IMG/VR virus record: IMGVR_UViG_3300035688_000034
Location: 1 to 34,364 of that record
Source of the DNA: a virus
Length of the DNA: 34,364 bases
Direction: 5' to 3' (one strand)
Part shown: one piece after another, positions 23,305-30,517 of the stretch
How positions within the stretch are numbered: the stretch's first letter is position 1
Layout of the letters: the number at the start of each line of letters is the position of its first letter
Notes under the pieces: generated by a model
The model's database searches: none
Told to the model about the DNA's origin: nothing
The model's input: the letters and a program-made list of their open reading frames with translations, nothing else
Made by a program: the position numbers and the translations under genes

Positions 23305-24426
23305 ATGGAAGATGCTTGGGAGGCAAAGGCATACGACGAATACGTAAAGAAACACGGCATTATAGAGAGCAATCTATTAGCGCGGGAGCAAGCAATGAGA
23401 GACGAATTTAACGGTGAAAGGATGGCAGAACAAATGACAATGGGAATCAGCGCAGATAAAGCAGTAGCAATCCGGCAGTTAGCACTTACGCCGAGACTAA
23501 ACAAGGAACAGGCTATCGAGGTATTGAAGACCTGCTGGCCTAAAGCGCCGGAGGGGGAAGTGATGCGGGCGGCTCTACTATGCGCCACATATCAACTCAA
23601 CCCGCTTATGAAGCACGTCTTCCTTATCCCTTACGGGCAGGGCGATAAGCAACAATGGTCAATCCAGATCGGCATTGGCGCGACACGGCTGGCAGCATCC
23701 CGCCGGGGCCCGGTGTCTTACATCGATGGTCCGCGCATTATGAGTGTAGAAGAACAGAAAAGCATTCGCGGTAAAACCGAACCAAATAAGATATGGGCAA
23801 TAACCAAACTCGGCGGTAGGAACGGCGCAACGTCTGTCGGTTACGGTAGTTACGGCGTAACCGAAACCGTACAGGGTGAAGCCAAAGGCAACAGTCGCGA
23901 GAATATGGCGATGATACGCTCAGAGCGGCAGGCGTTAGACCGTCTCTATCCCGCCGAGATGCCGATGCCCGCCGATGTCGAGACGGTAGACGAATCCTTT
24001 GAATCCTCACCATTAAAGGCCGTCGAAGGTGAATATCGGGACATATCCGACGCTAAAGAATTGCCCCCAAGCGTCGCAAATCTTGGCAAGGAAGCCCCTG
24101 CCCCTAGTGAGGCCGAGGAAACCCCCGCGGGGAATAATGACAACCCTTTCCCTAAACTGTCCAAACAGTACGGCGATATGTTGACCGCCTGCTGGGTACA
24201 TGGCGAGGTATGGACTATCGACAAATTCAAGAAGCGGACGCATAAGACCGACGAAGGTTGGTGCAATTGGAATGACGTGCTAAAACCAATCACTGTAGAA
24301 ATCTGCACAGCTAAGAGACTAGATGCTCTAGCCTTGAATGAGAAGTGCCGGGCGAAATATGAAGGCCGGACGTGGTCAAAGATAACTGAACCCGAACAAC
24401 TAGCGATGCTTGAAGGGTTGTTATAA
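23305..24426 (+). CDS. recT: RecT-like single-strand annealing protein
   Basis: A 373-residue protein. Residues about 80-190 carry the RecT-superfamily core: LCATYQLNPLMKHVFLIPYG, QWSIQIGIGATRLAASR, and a later GYGSYGVTETVQGEAKGNS segment. The last 150 residues include a Pro/Glu-rich linker and a Trp-rich C-terminal domain (HKTDEGWCNWNDVLKP) not part of the usual core, suggesting a fused accessory module. RecT-type proteins anneal complementary strands during phage recombination and replication. No RecE/lambda-exonuclease partner is visible nearby, which is unusual. A RuvC-like resolvase lies 1.6 kb downstream. Confidence 0.8.
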   Translation: MEDAWEAKAYDEYVKKHGIIESNLLAREQAMRDEFNGERMAEQMTMGISADKAVAIRQLALTPRLNKEQAIEVLKTCWPKAPEGEVMRAALLCATYQLNPLMKHVFLIPYGQGDKQQWSIQIGIGATRLAASRRGPVSYIDGPRIMSVEEQKSIRGKTEPNKIWAITKLGGRNGATSVGYGSYGVTETVQGEAKGNSRENMAMIRSERQALDRLYPAEMPMPADVETVDESFESSPLKAVEGEYRDISDAKELPPSVANLGKEAPAPSEAEETPAGNNDNPFPKLSKQYGDMLTACWVHGEVWTIDKFKKRTHKTDEGWCNWNDVLKPITVEICTAKRLDALALNEKCRAKYEGRTWSKITEPEQLAMLEGLL

Positions 24427-24439
24427 AGGAGGTATCACA

Positions 24440-24868
24440 ATGACAGAAGCGATCGATATTAAAGAAATCAATGATAAATGGAATCAGCTCATGGCGCTCA
24501 AGGCAAATACCATACATCGGGAAGCAGAGAACAACGACTACAAATCTAAGCTCGCAGCGAACAACGAGGCTATCGCTAATAACAAACGCGATATCGATGC
24601 TCTCACAAGGGAACTGCGACCCATCCTTGGGCTGCGCCCGGGTCCGAAATCGAAAGTGAAGGCGCCGCGTAAACCGCGTGCGACAAAGCCTAAAGAACCG
24701 CCGCAACTATTTTCTGATAATGAATCCCAAAAGAGCCGTGAGCAACTTGAGGCTGAGGCACGGTCGACGGCAACCTGCCCACACTGCGAGAAGTTGCTTG
24801 CAGATTGTACCTGCCAAGTCTCTGAGGAAGCCGCAGAGAAGCATCAAAAATTGTCGAAGAAGAAATAA
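24440..24868 (+). CDS. Coiled-coil protein with zinc-binding tail
   Basis: A 142-residue protein; ATG 24440 has AAAGGAGG. Residues 5-60 form a coiled coil, 65-85 a basic Lys/Pro/Arg linker, and 110-127 a CPHC...CTC zinc-binding knot. It is likely a nucleic-acid-contacting accessory to the annealing protein, by context. Not recognised as a named family. Confidence 0.65.
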   Translation: MTEAIDIKEINDKWNQLMALKANTIHREAENNDYKSKLAANNEAIANNKRDIDALTRELRPILGLRPGPKSKVKAPRKPRATKPKEPPQLFSDNESQKSREQLEAEARSTATCPHCEKLLADCTCQVSEEAAEKHQKLSKKK

Positions 24869-24871
24869 CTC

Positions 24872-25426
24872 ATGACCAACGTAACACGTAACCATGTGGA
24901 CGGGCGAACCTGCTACCAGGCGGGAGATCGCCCGTCCTCTGTTATCCGAGTCTTCCCGCGCCGGACATCTTATACACCAACAGATGAACTGGCTTTCGTT
25001 GGTGATCCCCCCATGATTCGGCCTGAAGCGAGCGAGGTACATATCTCCTGTACCTTTGCGTATGACCCTGATTACAATTTCCCAATATATAAAGATACGA
25101 AAGGCTATTACAACATCAAATGGAAGTCCCCTCTCTTCATGCCGAAGTGGGCAGCGCGGGACTGGCTACGGGTTACGGCCGTGCACTGTGAACGATTGCA
25201 AAGCATCAGTGAGGAAGATGCAATGGCCGAGGGTGTCTTATTTATGGGTGGGATTGCTGATAATTGGGATGAGGCTCCTTGGTGTGCAAGTATTAAAGAC
25301 CAAGAACCTATGACATTCCCTAGAGGTGCTTATGCCCGCGTATGGGACAGCATCAACGGCAAGAAGCATCCCTGGGAGCATAGCGAGTGGGTGCTGGCCT
25401 ACACGTTCGAGAGGATAACGAAGTAA
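24872..25426 (+). CDS. Phage ASCH/PUA-like domain protein
   Basis: A 184-residue protein with the phage ASCH-like pattern: W-K-S-P-L-F-M-P-K-W-A-A-R-D-W-L-R-V at residues 83-100, ISEEDAMAEGVLFMGG in the middle, and ARVWDSINGKKHPWEH with VLAYTFERI at the end. These PUA-superfamily domains are thought to bind RNA or modified nucleotides; their role in phages is uncertain. It ends in a TAATG overlap with the HTH gene. Confidence 0.72.
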   Translation: MTNVTRNHVDGRTCYQAGDRPSSVIRVFPRRTSYTPTDELAFVGDPPMIRPEASEVHISCTFAYDPDYNFPIYKDTKGYYNIKWKSPLFMPKWAARDWLRVTAVHCERLQSISEEDAMAEGVLFMGGIADNWDEAPWCASIKDQEPMTFPRGAYARVWDSINGKKHPWEHSEWVLAYTFERITK

Positions 25427-26052
25427 TGGTTCTGACAGCAGAGCGCCATGAGCTTTTATCGAAGTGGGGCACGAAGGCCGGCAGTGCGCATAAGCATCGC
25501 TGGACTGACGAAGAGCGCGAGATCGTGCGCCGGGATTATACCGGGACGCACCAATCGAAGCGCGACATAGCAGCTCGCCTGGGCGTAACTCAAAACGCCG
25601 TGGCCGGCCAGATCATGAACATGGGCCTGGGGAATCGCAGCGACAGGGACCGGCGCAAGCCATGGTCGGAGAAAGAAGACGAGCAGTTGCGCGAGCTCCT
25701 GGGGAAGTACGCGCCGCGGACAGTGGCCGAGAAGATGGTGCGTAGTCTTAACTCTGTGATGATCCGGGGGCAGCGGCTGGGTATCTCGAGGCGGTGCCGC
25801 GACGGCTGGTACACCAAAAAGGAATGCTGCGAGATCCTAGGCATGGACCATAAGTGGGTGCAGCGGCGCATCGATGAAGGCACCTTGAAGGCGACCTGGC
25901 ATTTCGGCACGCGGCCGAGTCAAAAAGGCTCGGCATCATGGCATATCGAGGAAGAAGACTTGATTGCATTTATCAAGAAATATCCGCAAGACCTCAACGG
26001 CAGGAACGTGGACCTGATTCAGATTGTGGGATTATTAAGTGGAGGTGCGTAG
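25426..26052 (+). CDS. SANT/Myb-like DNA-binding protein with C-terminal HTH
   Basis: A 208-residue basic protein; ATG 25426 overlaps the previous stop. Two SANT/Myb-like repeats appear (RWTDEEREIVRRDY at about 22-35; KPWSEKEDEQLRELL at about 80-94), each followed by a helix-turn-helix-like stretch, then a third DNA-binding unit around 125-185 (YTKKECCEILGMDHKWVQRR) resembling an excisionase/MerR-like winged helix. It could be a transcription regulator or the missing excisionase. The exact role is unknown. Confidence 0.72.
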   Translation: MVLTAERHELLSKWGTKAGSAHKHRWTDEEREIVRRDYTGTHQSKRDIAARLGVTQNAVAGQIMNMGLGNRSDRDRRKPWSEKEDEQLRELLGKYAPRTVAEKMVRSLNSVMIRGQRLGISRRCRDGWYTKKECCEILGMDHKWVQRRIDEGTLKATWHFGTRPSQKGSASWHIEEEDLIAFIKKYPQDLNGRNVDLIQIVGLLSGGA

Positions 26053-26532
26053 ATGATTTTAGGTCTTGATTGTGCTACTAAAACGGGTTGGGCAATCACA
26101 CGTAATGGCGGCACTATTTTGGAGTCCGGCGTGATGGACTTCAGCAAAAGACGCGGCGAATCCAACGGCGCGATGTTCCTGCGCTTCCGCAAGTGGCTAA
26201 GTGATTTATTTGAGACGCAGAAAGGTTTCCCTGAAGGTGCAATAACCTTTGTCGCCTATGAGCAAGCACACCACAGAGGCGGAGCTGCTACGGAAATTGG
26301 TGTCAATCTCACTGGCCGGGTCCAGGAGCAATGCGCTGACCTCGGTCTGGAATATGTCGCAATTCACACAGCAACCCTCAAGAAGTGGGCTACAGGCTCA
26401 GGGAAGGCTGATAAAACGCAGATGATGGCAAGAGCTACTACTTTCCTCGGTAGACCGCCAGAGGACGATAACGAGGCTGATGCTGTGTTAATCGCAATGT
26501 GGGCGCACGAGAATTATGCCGCCGCGAATTGA
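26053..26532 (+). CDS. RuvC-like Holliday junction resolvase
   Basis: A 159-residue protein with an RNase H-fold resolvase layout: Asp6 (LGLDCATKTG), Glu70 (AYEQ), and the C-terminal acidic pair Asp139 and Asp143 (DDNEADAV). It is shorter than bacterial RuvC but all four metal ligands are present. It resolves branched recombination or replication intermediates before packaging. ATG 26053 follows the previous TAG directly. Confidence 0.88.
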   Translation: MILGLDCATKTGWAITRNGGTILESGVMDFSKRRGESNGAMFLRFRKWLSDLFETQKGFPEGAITFVAYEQAHHRGGAATEIGVNLTGRVQEQCADLGLEYVAIHTATLKKWATGSGKADKTQMMARATTFLGRPPEDDNEADAVLIAMWAHENYAAAN

Positions 26533-26556
26533 GATTGAGGTAAGTGAGGTAAAAGG

Positions 26557-26763
26557 ATGAAGAAAAAAGAAATAGACGTATTTGAAGAGCGACAACAACT
26601 ACTGGATAACAAGCAATTCTGCGCATTTTTAAAGTACCTTTATTCTAATGCTTATAAGATTCTCCCTCCAGTTGCCCATTGGTTTTTAGATGGGTGTGAA
26701 CTCTATTTCGGAGATACCCACAGAATTAAAGATATCCTTAATGAAGGAAGATTCCATGATTAG
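26557..26763 (+). CDS. Hypothetical early protein
   Basis: A 68-residue protein, Lys/Glu-rich at the start, then helical with two Cys (22 and 47) not in a zinc arrangement. ATG 26557 has AAAAGGA. Its end overlaps the next gene by 8 bases. No known domain. Confidence 0.55.
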   Translation: MKKKEIDVFEERQQLLDNKQFCAFLKYLYSNAYKILPPVAHWFLDGCELYFGDTHRIKDILNEGRFHD

Positions 26764-27022
26764 CAAGCGATATCAACCGGCGCCGGTGCAGTATTTCACC
26801 TGCGGCAAGTGCAAGGCTAGGATCACAGAGACCGCCTGTAATGCGCACCTTCAGAAGTGCCAGCCGCATGGCTCCGAGTGCGGACGTTGCAAGAAGCTCA
26901 TCACGGACCCGGACTTCGTGGCTCATTATAAAAATTGTAAGGGAAAACTTGAAACCGTTGCTGTGCCGACTAAGCAGGAGGACATAATAGACTTAACGCC
27001 AGTCATTAAAGAGAAGGGATGA
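26756..27022 (+). CDS. Double zinc-finger mini-protein
   Basis: An 88-residue protein; ATG 26756 with GAAGGAAG ahead is preferred over an upstream in-frame codon. Residues 16-35 and 42-62 are two related units, each CxxC then CxxH/HxxxC (CGKCKARITETACNAH; CGRCKKLIT with HYKNC), suggesting a tandem zinc finger. The C-terminal 25 residues are flexible. It lies just before the replication initiator, so a DNA-binding replication accessory role is plausible. Confidence 0.65.
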   Translation: MISKRYQPAPVQYFTCGKCKARITETACNAHLQKCQPHGSECGRCKKLITDPDFVAHYKNCKGKLETVAVPTKQEDIIDLTPVIKEKG

Positions 27023-27025
27023 TAC

Positions 27026-27814
27026 ATGGCTAATCCGCAAGTTGAAAACGGACACACTCAAATAGCCAACGAAATACTCGAACAACTTATCCGGTTGCAT
27101 CTATCGCCTAATCAGTGGCAAGTCCTTCTATGTGTGATCCGCAAGACATACGGCTACCGGAAGAAAGTTGACTATATTGCTAACTCTCAAATATGCGAAG
27201 CTACTAGGCTCGGTAAGTCAGTAGTGTCACGTTCGCTCTGGTTGTTGGAAGCCATGAATCTTATCATCCGAAAAGGCAAGAATATCGGCTTTCAAAAGGA
27301 CTGGGAGAAGTGGCGAAAGTTAGCTAAACAGTCAACAAAAGTTAGCAATATTGCTAACAATAAAGAGTTAGCAGAATCGTCAACTTCAGCTACGAAGTTA
27401 GCAGAACAGCTAACAATTGAAAAGTTAGCAATTTCGTCAACAGAGTTAGCAGAATCGTCAACAAAAGTTAGCAGCCCTGTTGTCGCACAAAAGAAAAAAG
27501 AAACTAAACAAAAGAAAAATATACCCCCTACCCCCTTAAAAGAATTTTCCCCTGAATTCCAGGAAACATTCACCCGTTTTATTGAAATGCGTAAGTCCCT
27601 TAAAAAACCCATGACGGACTATGCGGTTAAGCTGGCGCTCAATAAATTGAAGGAGCTCGCCTCTTCTGAGCAAGAGCAAATCGTAATTATCAATCAAAGC
27701 ATATTTCATTCTTGGCAGGGATTCTTTCCATTGAAAGACCAAGGCAACCAAAAATCCGGAGGTCGGATACCGCCGCATTACACCGACCCGGCGGAATTGG
27801 AGGACAAGACATGA
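27026..27814 (+). CDS. Replication initiator, lambda O-like
   Basis: A 262-residue protein. Residues 1-100 are the winged-helix O-type DNA-binding domain: QIANEILEQLIRLHLSPNQW, VLLCVIRKTYGYRKK, IANSQICEATRLGKSVVSRS and IRKGKN. Residues 100-155 are a low-complexity Lys/Leu/Ala/Ser/Thr linker encoded by the origin iterons. Residues 165-262 have a Lys-rich link then a helical C-terminal part that, as in lambda O, would contact the helicase loader. The next gene, in ATGA overlap, is that loader. The N-domain should bind the iterons in its own gene. Confidence 0.85.
   Translation: MANPQVENGHTQIANEILEQLIRLHLSPNQWQVLLCVIRKTYGYRKKVDYIANSQICEATRLGKSVVSRSLWLLEAMNLIIRKGKNIGFQKDWEKWRKLAKQSTKVSNIANNKELAESSTSATKLAEQLTIEKLAISSTELAESSTKVSSPVVAQKKKETKQKKNIPPTPLKEFSPEFQETFTRFIEMRKSLKKPMTDYAVKLALNKLKELASSEQEQIVIINQSIFHSWQGFFPLKDQGNQKSGGRIPPHYTDPAELEDKT
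27319..27484. repeat. ori: Iteron replication origin within the initiator gene
   Basis: Seven units of 18 bases, GTTAGC-N6-G(C/T)(C/T)AAC, start at 27319, 27341, 27367, 27397, 27424, 27445 and 27467; the last has a degenerate right half. Each is an imperfect inverted repeat. An A/T-rich purine run at 27487-27526 follows, like a DNA-unwinding element. This parallels lambda ori inside O. Confidence 0.88.
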
Positions 27815-28668
27815 CGGTTATCACTAGGATCCTGCAGCGCGATAAGTACCTCGGAGAGAAATATACACCCGAACAACTAGCAGAAGCCATCGATAAATGG
27901 CGTGCCGATCATCCGTATCTTCCGCCATTGCATCCTTCAAAATTGGACGCGTCCCGGGAAGCCGAATGCGAGCTGTGCCTGGATCTGGAATGGGTTGCCA
28001 CCGTCACCAAAGATATTAACGGGAAAGAAATTATAACAGGATATAAGCCCTGCCTGTGCGCCGAGCGACAGAGAAAGGCGGAAGCGGCGCGGCGTACCCT
28101 AGAGTATTCCGGGATTCCGCAGACATCCGGGCGGGCATACACGTTCAAAACATTCAAGGATATACCAGGAACTGAAAAGGCAAAAGAAGCCGCGATGATA
28201 CTTGCCACCGGTGCTGCGCCATTTAAGATGCTCCTGTTATATGGCGATGTGGGTAATGGTAAAACGCATCTATTGTATGCAACTGCGGCTCTCGCTATAG
28301 AGAACGGCCTGCGGGTCAAATTCATAGCGTTTCCCGACCTTCTATCCAAAGCCCGCATGAACATCGGCAACCGGGACGGCGGAGGCATCGATGCGGTCCT
28401 GATGGAATATAAACAGTGTCAGTTCTTATGCCTCGATGAAGTGAAGTTTAAACTCACTAAGGATGGCCAAGCTGAGGATCAGTGGGCGACGGATGTGCTG
28501 GAGGACTTATTAAATCACCGCTACCGATACGAGCTCTACACGATGATAACTACAAACCACGACGTGAAGGCTTTTCCGGCGCAAGTATATAGCCGCTTCA
28601 CCGAGCCGAGGATATGTAAGTGTGTACTAAATAGCGCACCGGACTACAGGAAGAAAGTGAAAAGGTAA
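27811..28668 (+). CDS. DnaC-like helicase loader ATPase
   Basis: A 285-residue AAA+ protein starting at ATG 27811 (ATGA overlap with the initiator). Walker A GDVGNGKT (residues 145-152), Walker B FLCLDE (Asp209, Glu210), sensor 1 Asn249 in TTNH and a likely Arg finger Arg262 in SRF are all visible. The N-terminal 95 residues have paired Cys CELC (53-56) and CLC (81-83), probably a zinc module that binds initiator or helicase. It loads the host replicative helicase at the iteron origin; no phage helicase is encoded. Confidence 0.88.
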   Translation: MTVITRILQRDKYLGEKYTPEQLAEAIDKWRADHPYLPPLHPSKLDASREAECELCLDLEWVATVTKDINGKEIITGYKPCLCAERQRKAEAARRTLEYSGIPQTSGRAYTFKTFKDIPGTEKAKEAAMILATGAAPFKMLLLYGDVGNGKTHLLYATAALAIENGLRVKFIAFPDLLSKARMNIGNRDGGGIDAVLMEYKQCQFLCLDEVKFKLTKDGQAEDQWATDVLEDLLNHRYRYELYTMITTNHDVKAFPAQVYSRFTEPRICKCVLNSAPDYRKKVKR

Positions 28669-28672
28669 GGAA

Positions 28673-28897
28673 ATGATGGGCACGTTCAAGCTTTGGTACT
28701 ACCTTTCGAGGATCGAACAAGACCGTGTCCTGCATAAATTTCCGACTATCCATCCGCCAGACCACAGGCTGGACGAGGTAGAGAAGAGACCGGAGATAGT
28801 TCACATAATGAAGGAGCCGCCGGTGGGCGAACAGGCTATTATCGGCAGGACACCGGTAACTATTAAGCGGCGAAAAACAAAAAAGGAGGCTATATGA
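28673..28897 (+). CDS. Hypothetical early protein
   Basis: A 74-residue basic protein with two possible starts (ATG 28673 and 28676) after GTAAGGA. N-terminal aromatic segment, then Pro-rich middle and a Lys/Arg-rich end (RRKTKK). Its stop overlaps the next ATG. Unknown function. Confidence 0.55.
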   Translation: MMGTFKLWYYLSRIEQDRVLHKFPTIHPPDHRLDEVEKRPEIVHIMKEPPVGEQAIIGRTPVTIKRRKTKKEAI

Positions 28898-29139
28898 CAT
28901 TAGAAGAGAAGATAGCAGAGATAATAAGTGACGCTTTTAGGCATGAAGTTTTACCGTGCTTTTGCTGCAAGGAAGATACAAATTGTCAAAGAACCTTAGA
29001 GAAGTGCATTAATTTTAGGCTTCAAGCCCTCATCGCCGCAGACAGGGCAGGGCTGGTGGAGGCATTAACTAAGATAAGCGCAACTTCAAATGACATAAAT
29101 GCAAGAATAATAGCCGATAAAGTTCTGGAGGTGAAGTAA
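28894..29139 (+). CDS. Hypothetical early protein with Cys cluster
   Basis: An 81-residue protein; ATG 28894 has AAAAAGGAGG. A Cys cluster at residues 22-38 (CFCC, then CQRTLEKC) may bind a metal or an iron-sulfur centre; the rest is helical and Ala/Asp-rich. Its TAA overlaps the next ATG. No family recognised. Confidence 0.55.
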   Translation: MTLEEKIAEIISDAFRHEVLPCFCCKEDTNCQRTLEKCINFRLQALIAADRAGLVEALTKISATSNDINARIIADKVLEVK

Positions 29140-29333
29140 TGGCTAAATGTGATATTACTGCATACTTTAATTATATACAGAAAGAACACCCGAACTTCTG
29201 TCCCGTGTGTGGTATGCAAAGTGGAAGTACATCAGTTGTATGTTTGCACCACTTCCCATTAGTTATCTCATATAAAAATAGAGAGCAATGTTATACAAAT
29301 GGATTTCCTTATGAGGAGGTACAGAATGGATAA
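29139..29333 (+). CDS. Cys/His mini-protein
   Basis: A 64-residue protein starting within the previous stop (TAATG). CPVC (residues 21-24), then Cys-35 with His-37 and His-38 suggest a zinc site. Overlaps the next gene by 8 bases. Unknown function. Confidence 0.5.
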   Translation: MAKCDITAYFNYIQKEHPNFCPVCGMQSGSTSVVCLHHFPLVISYKNREQCYTNGFPYEEVQNG

Positions 29334-29640
29334 GAAGATGGGTACTTGCAGGTTCCCGAAATGTAAGAGGTATAAGGACTGTGATATTTATAGAGATTGT
29401 CCTGGTTATGTGCCTCCTAAGCCCTCCTTATCCCCTGCAAAGGATGTTAGGGGAAAGGTAGCACCCGAAGATAGCTCACTATGGAAATGTAATTGGCTTA
29501 ATTGTTTGCATGGATGTGGCCTAGCGGGCAATGGTAGCTGTTCGGCAGACGGAGAATGGAATAATCCTAAATGCCCACAATTTAGGCGGTATGAATGCCC
29601 TGAGTGTATGGCAGAGCTAAAGAAGCAGTTGGAGGGGTAG
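29326..29640 (+). CDS. Cys-rich hypothetical protein
   Basis: A 104-residue protein from ATG 29326 (GAGGAGGT ahead). It holds 14 Cys: CRFPKC, CDIYRDC, CNWLNC, CGLAGNGSC, and CPECMAELKK at the end, suggestive of several metal sites. An N-terminal arrangement CxxxxCxxxxxC resembles zinc-knot proteins. Unknown function. Confidence 0.55.
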   Translation: MDKKMGTCRFPKCKRYKDCDIYRDCPGYVPPKPSLSPAKDVRGKVAPEDSSLWKCNWLNCLHGCGLAGNGSCSADGEWNNPKCPQFRRYECPECMAELKKQLEG

Positions 29641-29649
29641 GAGGGAGCG

Positions 29650-30132
29650 ATGGCTGATATAGAGTCATACGCAGACAGGCAGCGAATCAAGCGTGTAATC
29701 ATCGATGCCTACACGCCGGCGATGCGCGACAGGTTCCCGGAGCGATTCTCTGAGGTATCATCTAGTGGCCATGGCGAGTGGGAGCTCCCCCGCGGCCTGT
29801 TGATCCTTCACATTCAAGTAACACTGCTGCGAGTCCGGGATCAGTACGCATATCACTACCTATTCCGCCCACTGTACGAGCAGGGCCTGTCGATGGAAGA
29901 AGTAGCCCGGCGGCAGCGCACGAACCACAAGAACATCACGCGCCGCATTGACCGGATGCTGGACAACGCCATCGAACGCATGACAAAGCGCACGGCTCAG
30001 ATGATACTCAGTGTGTACTGGCAGATGCACGAGGGCGAGCAAATGATATATGACGCGCTCGATGCAGCCGGTCTCCCCACTGAGATCGAGAAGGGCGTCG
30101 TGAAATTGTGGCACGGCAGGGGCAAGCGATAG
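29650..30132 (+). CDS. HTH regulator in the Q position (sigma-70 region 4-like)
   Basis: A 160-residue Arg-rich protein, start ATG 29650 with GGAGGGAG. Residues about 68-108 contain a region-4-like HTH: LYEQGLSMEEVARRQRTNHKNI followed by TRRIDRMLDNAIERM (shown as two halves: LYEQGLSMEEVARRQ and RTNHKNITRR). The remainder is helical. It is the penultimate early gene and lies directly before the late promoter and its terminator cluster, where lambdoid phages have the Q antiterminator. I infer a late activator or antiterminator; no direct family match to Q is claimed. Confidence 0.68.
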   Translation: MADIESYADRQRIKRVIIDAYTPAMRDRFPERFSEVSSSGHGEWELPRGLLILHIQVTLLRVRDQYAYHYLFRPLYEQGLSMEEVARRQRTNHKNITRRIDRMLDNAIERMTKRTAQMILSVYWQMHEGEQMIYDALDAAGLPTEIEKGVVKLWHGRGKR

Positions 30133-30134
30133 GG

Positions 30135-30140
30135 TATAAT
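30135..30140 (+). promoter_or_regulatory. Consensus -10 without clear -35
   Basis: TATAAT three bases after the regulator stop region. No -35 lies at 16-18 bases. It could be a regulated promoter for the downstream small gene or chance. Confidence 0.3.
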
Positions 30141-30155
30141 TACAAGAGGAGGAAG

Positions 30156-30176
30156 ATGAATAGTTCGGCGCTATGA
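30156..30176 (+). other. Six-codon leader ORF
   Basis: AAGAGGAGG precedes ATG 30156, which encodes only MNSSAL before a TGA overlapping the next ATG at 30173. The good ribosome site belongs to this mini-frame, so the zinc-ribbon gene is probably translated by coupling. Confidence 0.45.
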
Positions 30177-30370
30177 GCAAAGAGAGTGATATCTTTGTTG
30201 TCTGCAAGCTCTGTGGCATCAGAATCGGCGAGAAATACACCGAGAAAGTATCCTATCCCTCGAAAGACGGCGTTATTTGCGGCAACTGCAAGGACAATCC
30301 GCCCTTCCGAGGCGATGTCCGATATCGATACTGGGGTAAAGTCATGAAGAACAGGCTCGGCATGCCATAA
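30173..30370 (+). CDS. Zinc-ribbon mini-protein
   Basis: A 65-residue protein with CKLC (residues 11-14) and CGNC (residues 36-39), a four-Cys ribbon, then a basic aromatic C-terminus. It follows the Q-position regulator and precedes the late promoter. Zinc ribbons of this size can contact RNA polymerase or nucleic acid, so it may assist late control, but only its place suggests that. Confidence 0.6.
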   Translation: MSKESDIFVVCKLCGIRIGEKYTEKVSYPSKDGVICGNCKDNPPFRGDVRYRYWGKVMKNRLGMP

Positions 30371-30387
30371 CTCGGCTAGCTAACCCC

Positions 30388-30416
30388 TTGACAAATCCCG
30401 TTGCGGGCTTTAAAAT
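30388..30416 (+). promoter_or_regulatory. Late promoter (PR'-like) with palindrome in spacer
   Basis: TTGACA (30388-30393), exactly 17 bases, TAAAAT (30411-30416). The spacer contains CCCGTTGCGGG (30397-30407), a perfect palindrome around TTG. The expected start is near 30423. A sequence resembling a -10 box (TATTGT, 30431-30436) lies about 10 bases into the transcript, where a sigma-dependent pause could occur. Confidence 0.85.
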
Positions 30417-30435
30417 ACTGTAATCTCAAGTATTG

Positions 30436-30465
30436 TCCCCGGCGTAGGCTGGGGATTTTTATTTT
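30436..30465 (+). terminator. Promoter-proximal terminator (tR'-like)
   Basis: TCCCC (30436-30440) pairs with GGGGA (30451-30455), 10-base loop, followed by TTTTTATTTT. It starts only about 13 bases after the predicted transcript start. Confidence 0.68.
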
Positions 30466-30489
30466 CCCCCAAGAATGGGGGACACCCCC
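30466..30489 (+). other. Mutually exclusive hairpins in the late leader
   Basis: CCCCC (30466-30470), GGGGG (30477-30481) and CCCCC (30485-30489): the middle G run can pair with either C run, so two alternative stems are possible, as in RNA switches or attenuators. Confidence 0.5.
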
Positions 30490-30517
30490 AGTCCTTCCGC
30501 GGAAGGACTCTTTTATT
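30490..30517 (+). terminator. Second terminator in the late leader
   Basis: A perfect palindrome, AGTCCTTCCG (30490-30499) with CGGAAGGACT (30500-30509), followed by CTTTTATT. As RNA an 8-bp stem with CGCG loop and a T-rich tail. Confidence 0.7.

Noticed and set aside
27319-27484. CRISPR-like array
   Set aside because: Repeat units are 18 bases with 3-12 base gaps inside a coding gene, typical of iterons, with no spacers or cas genes.
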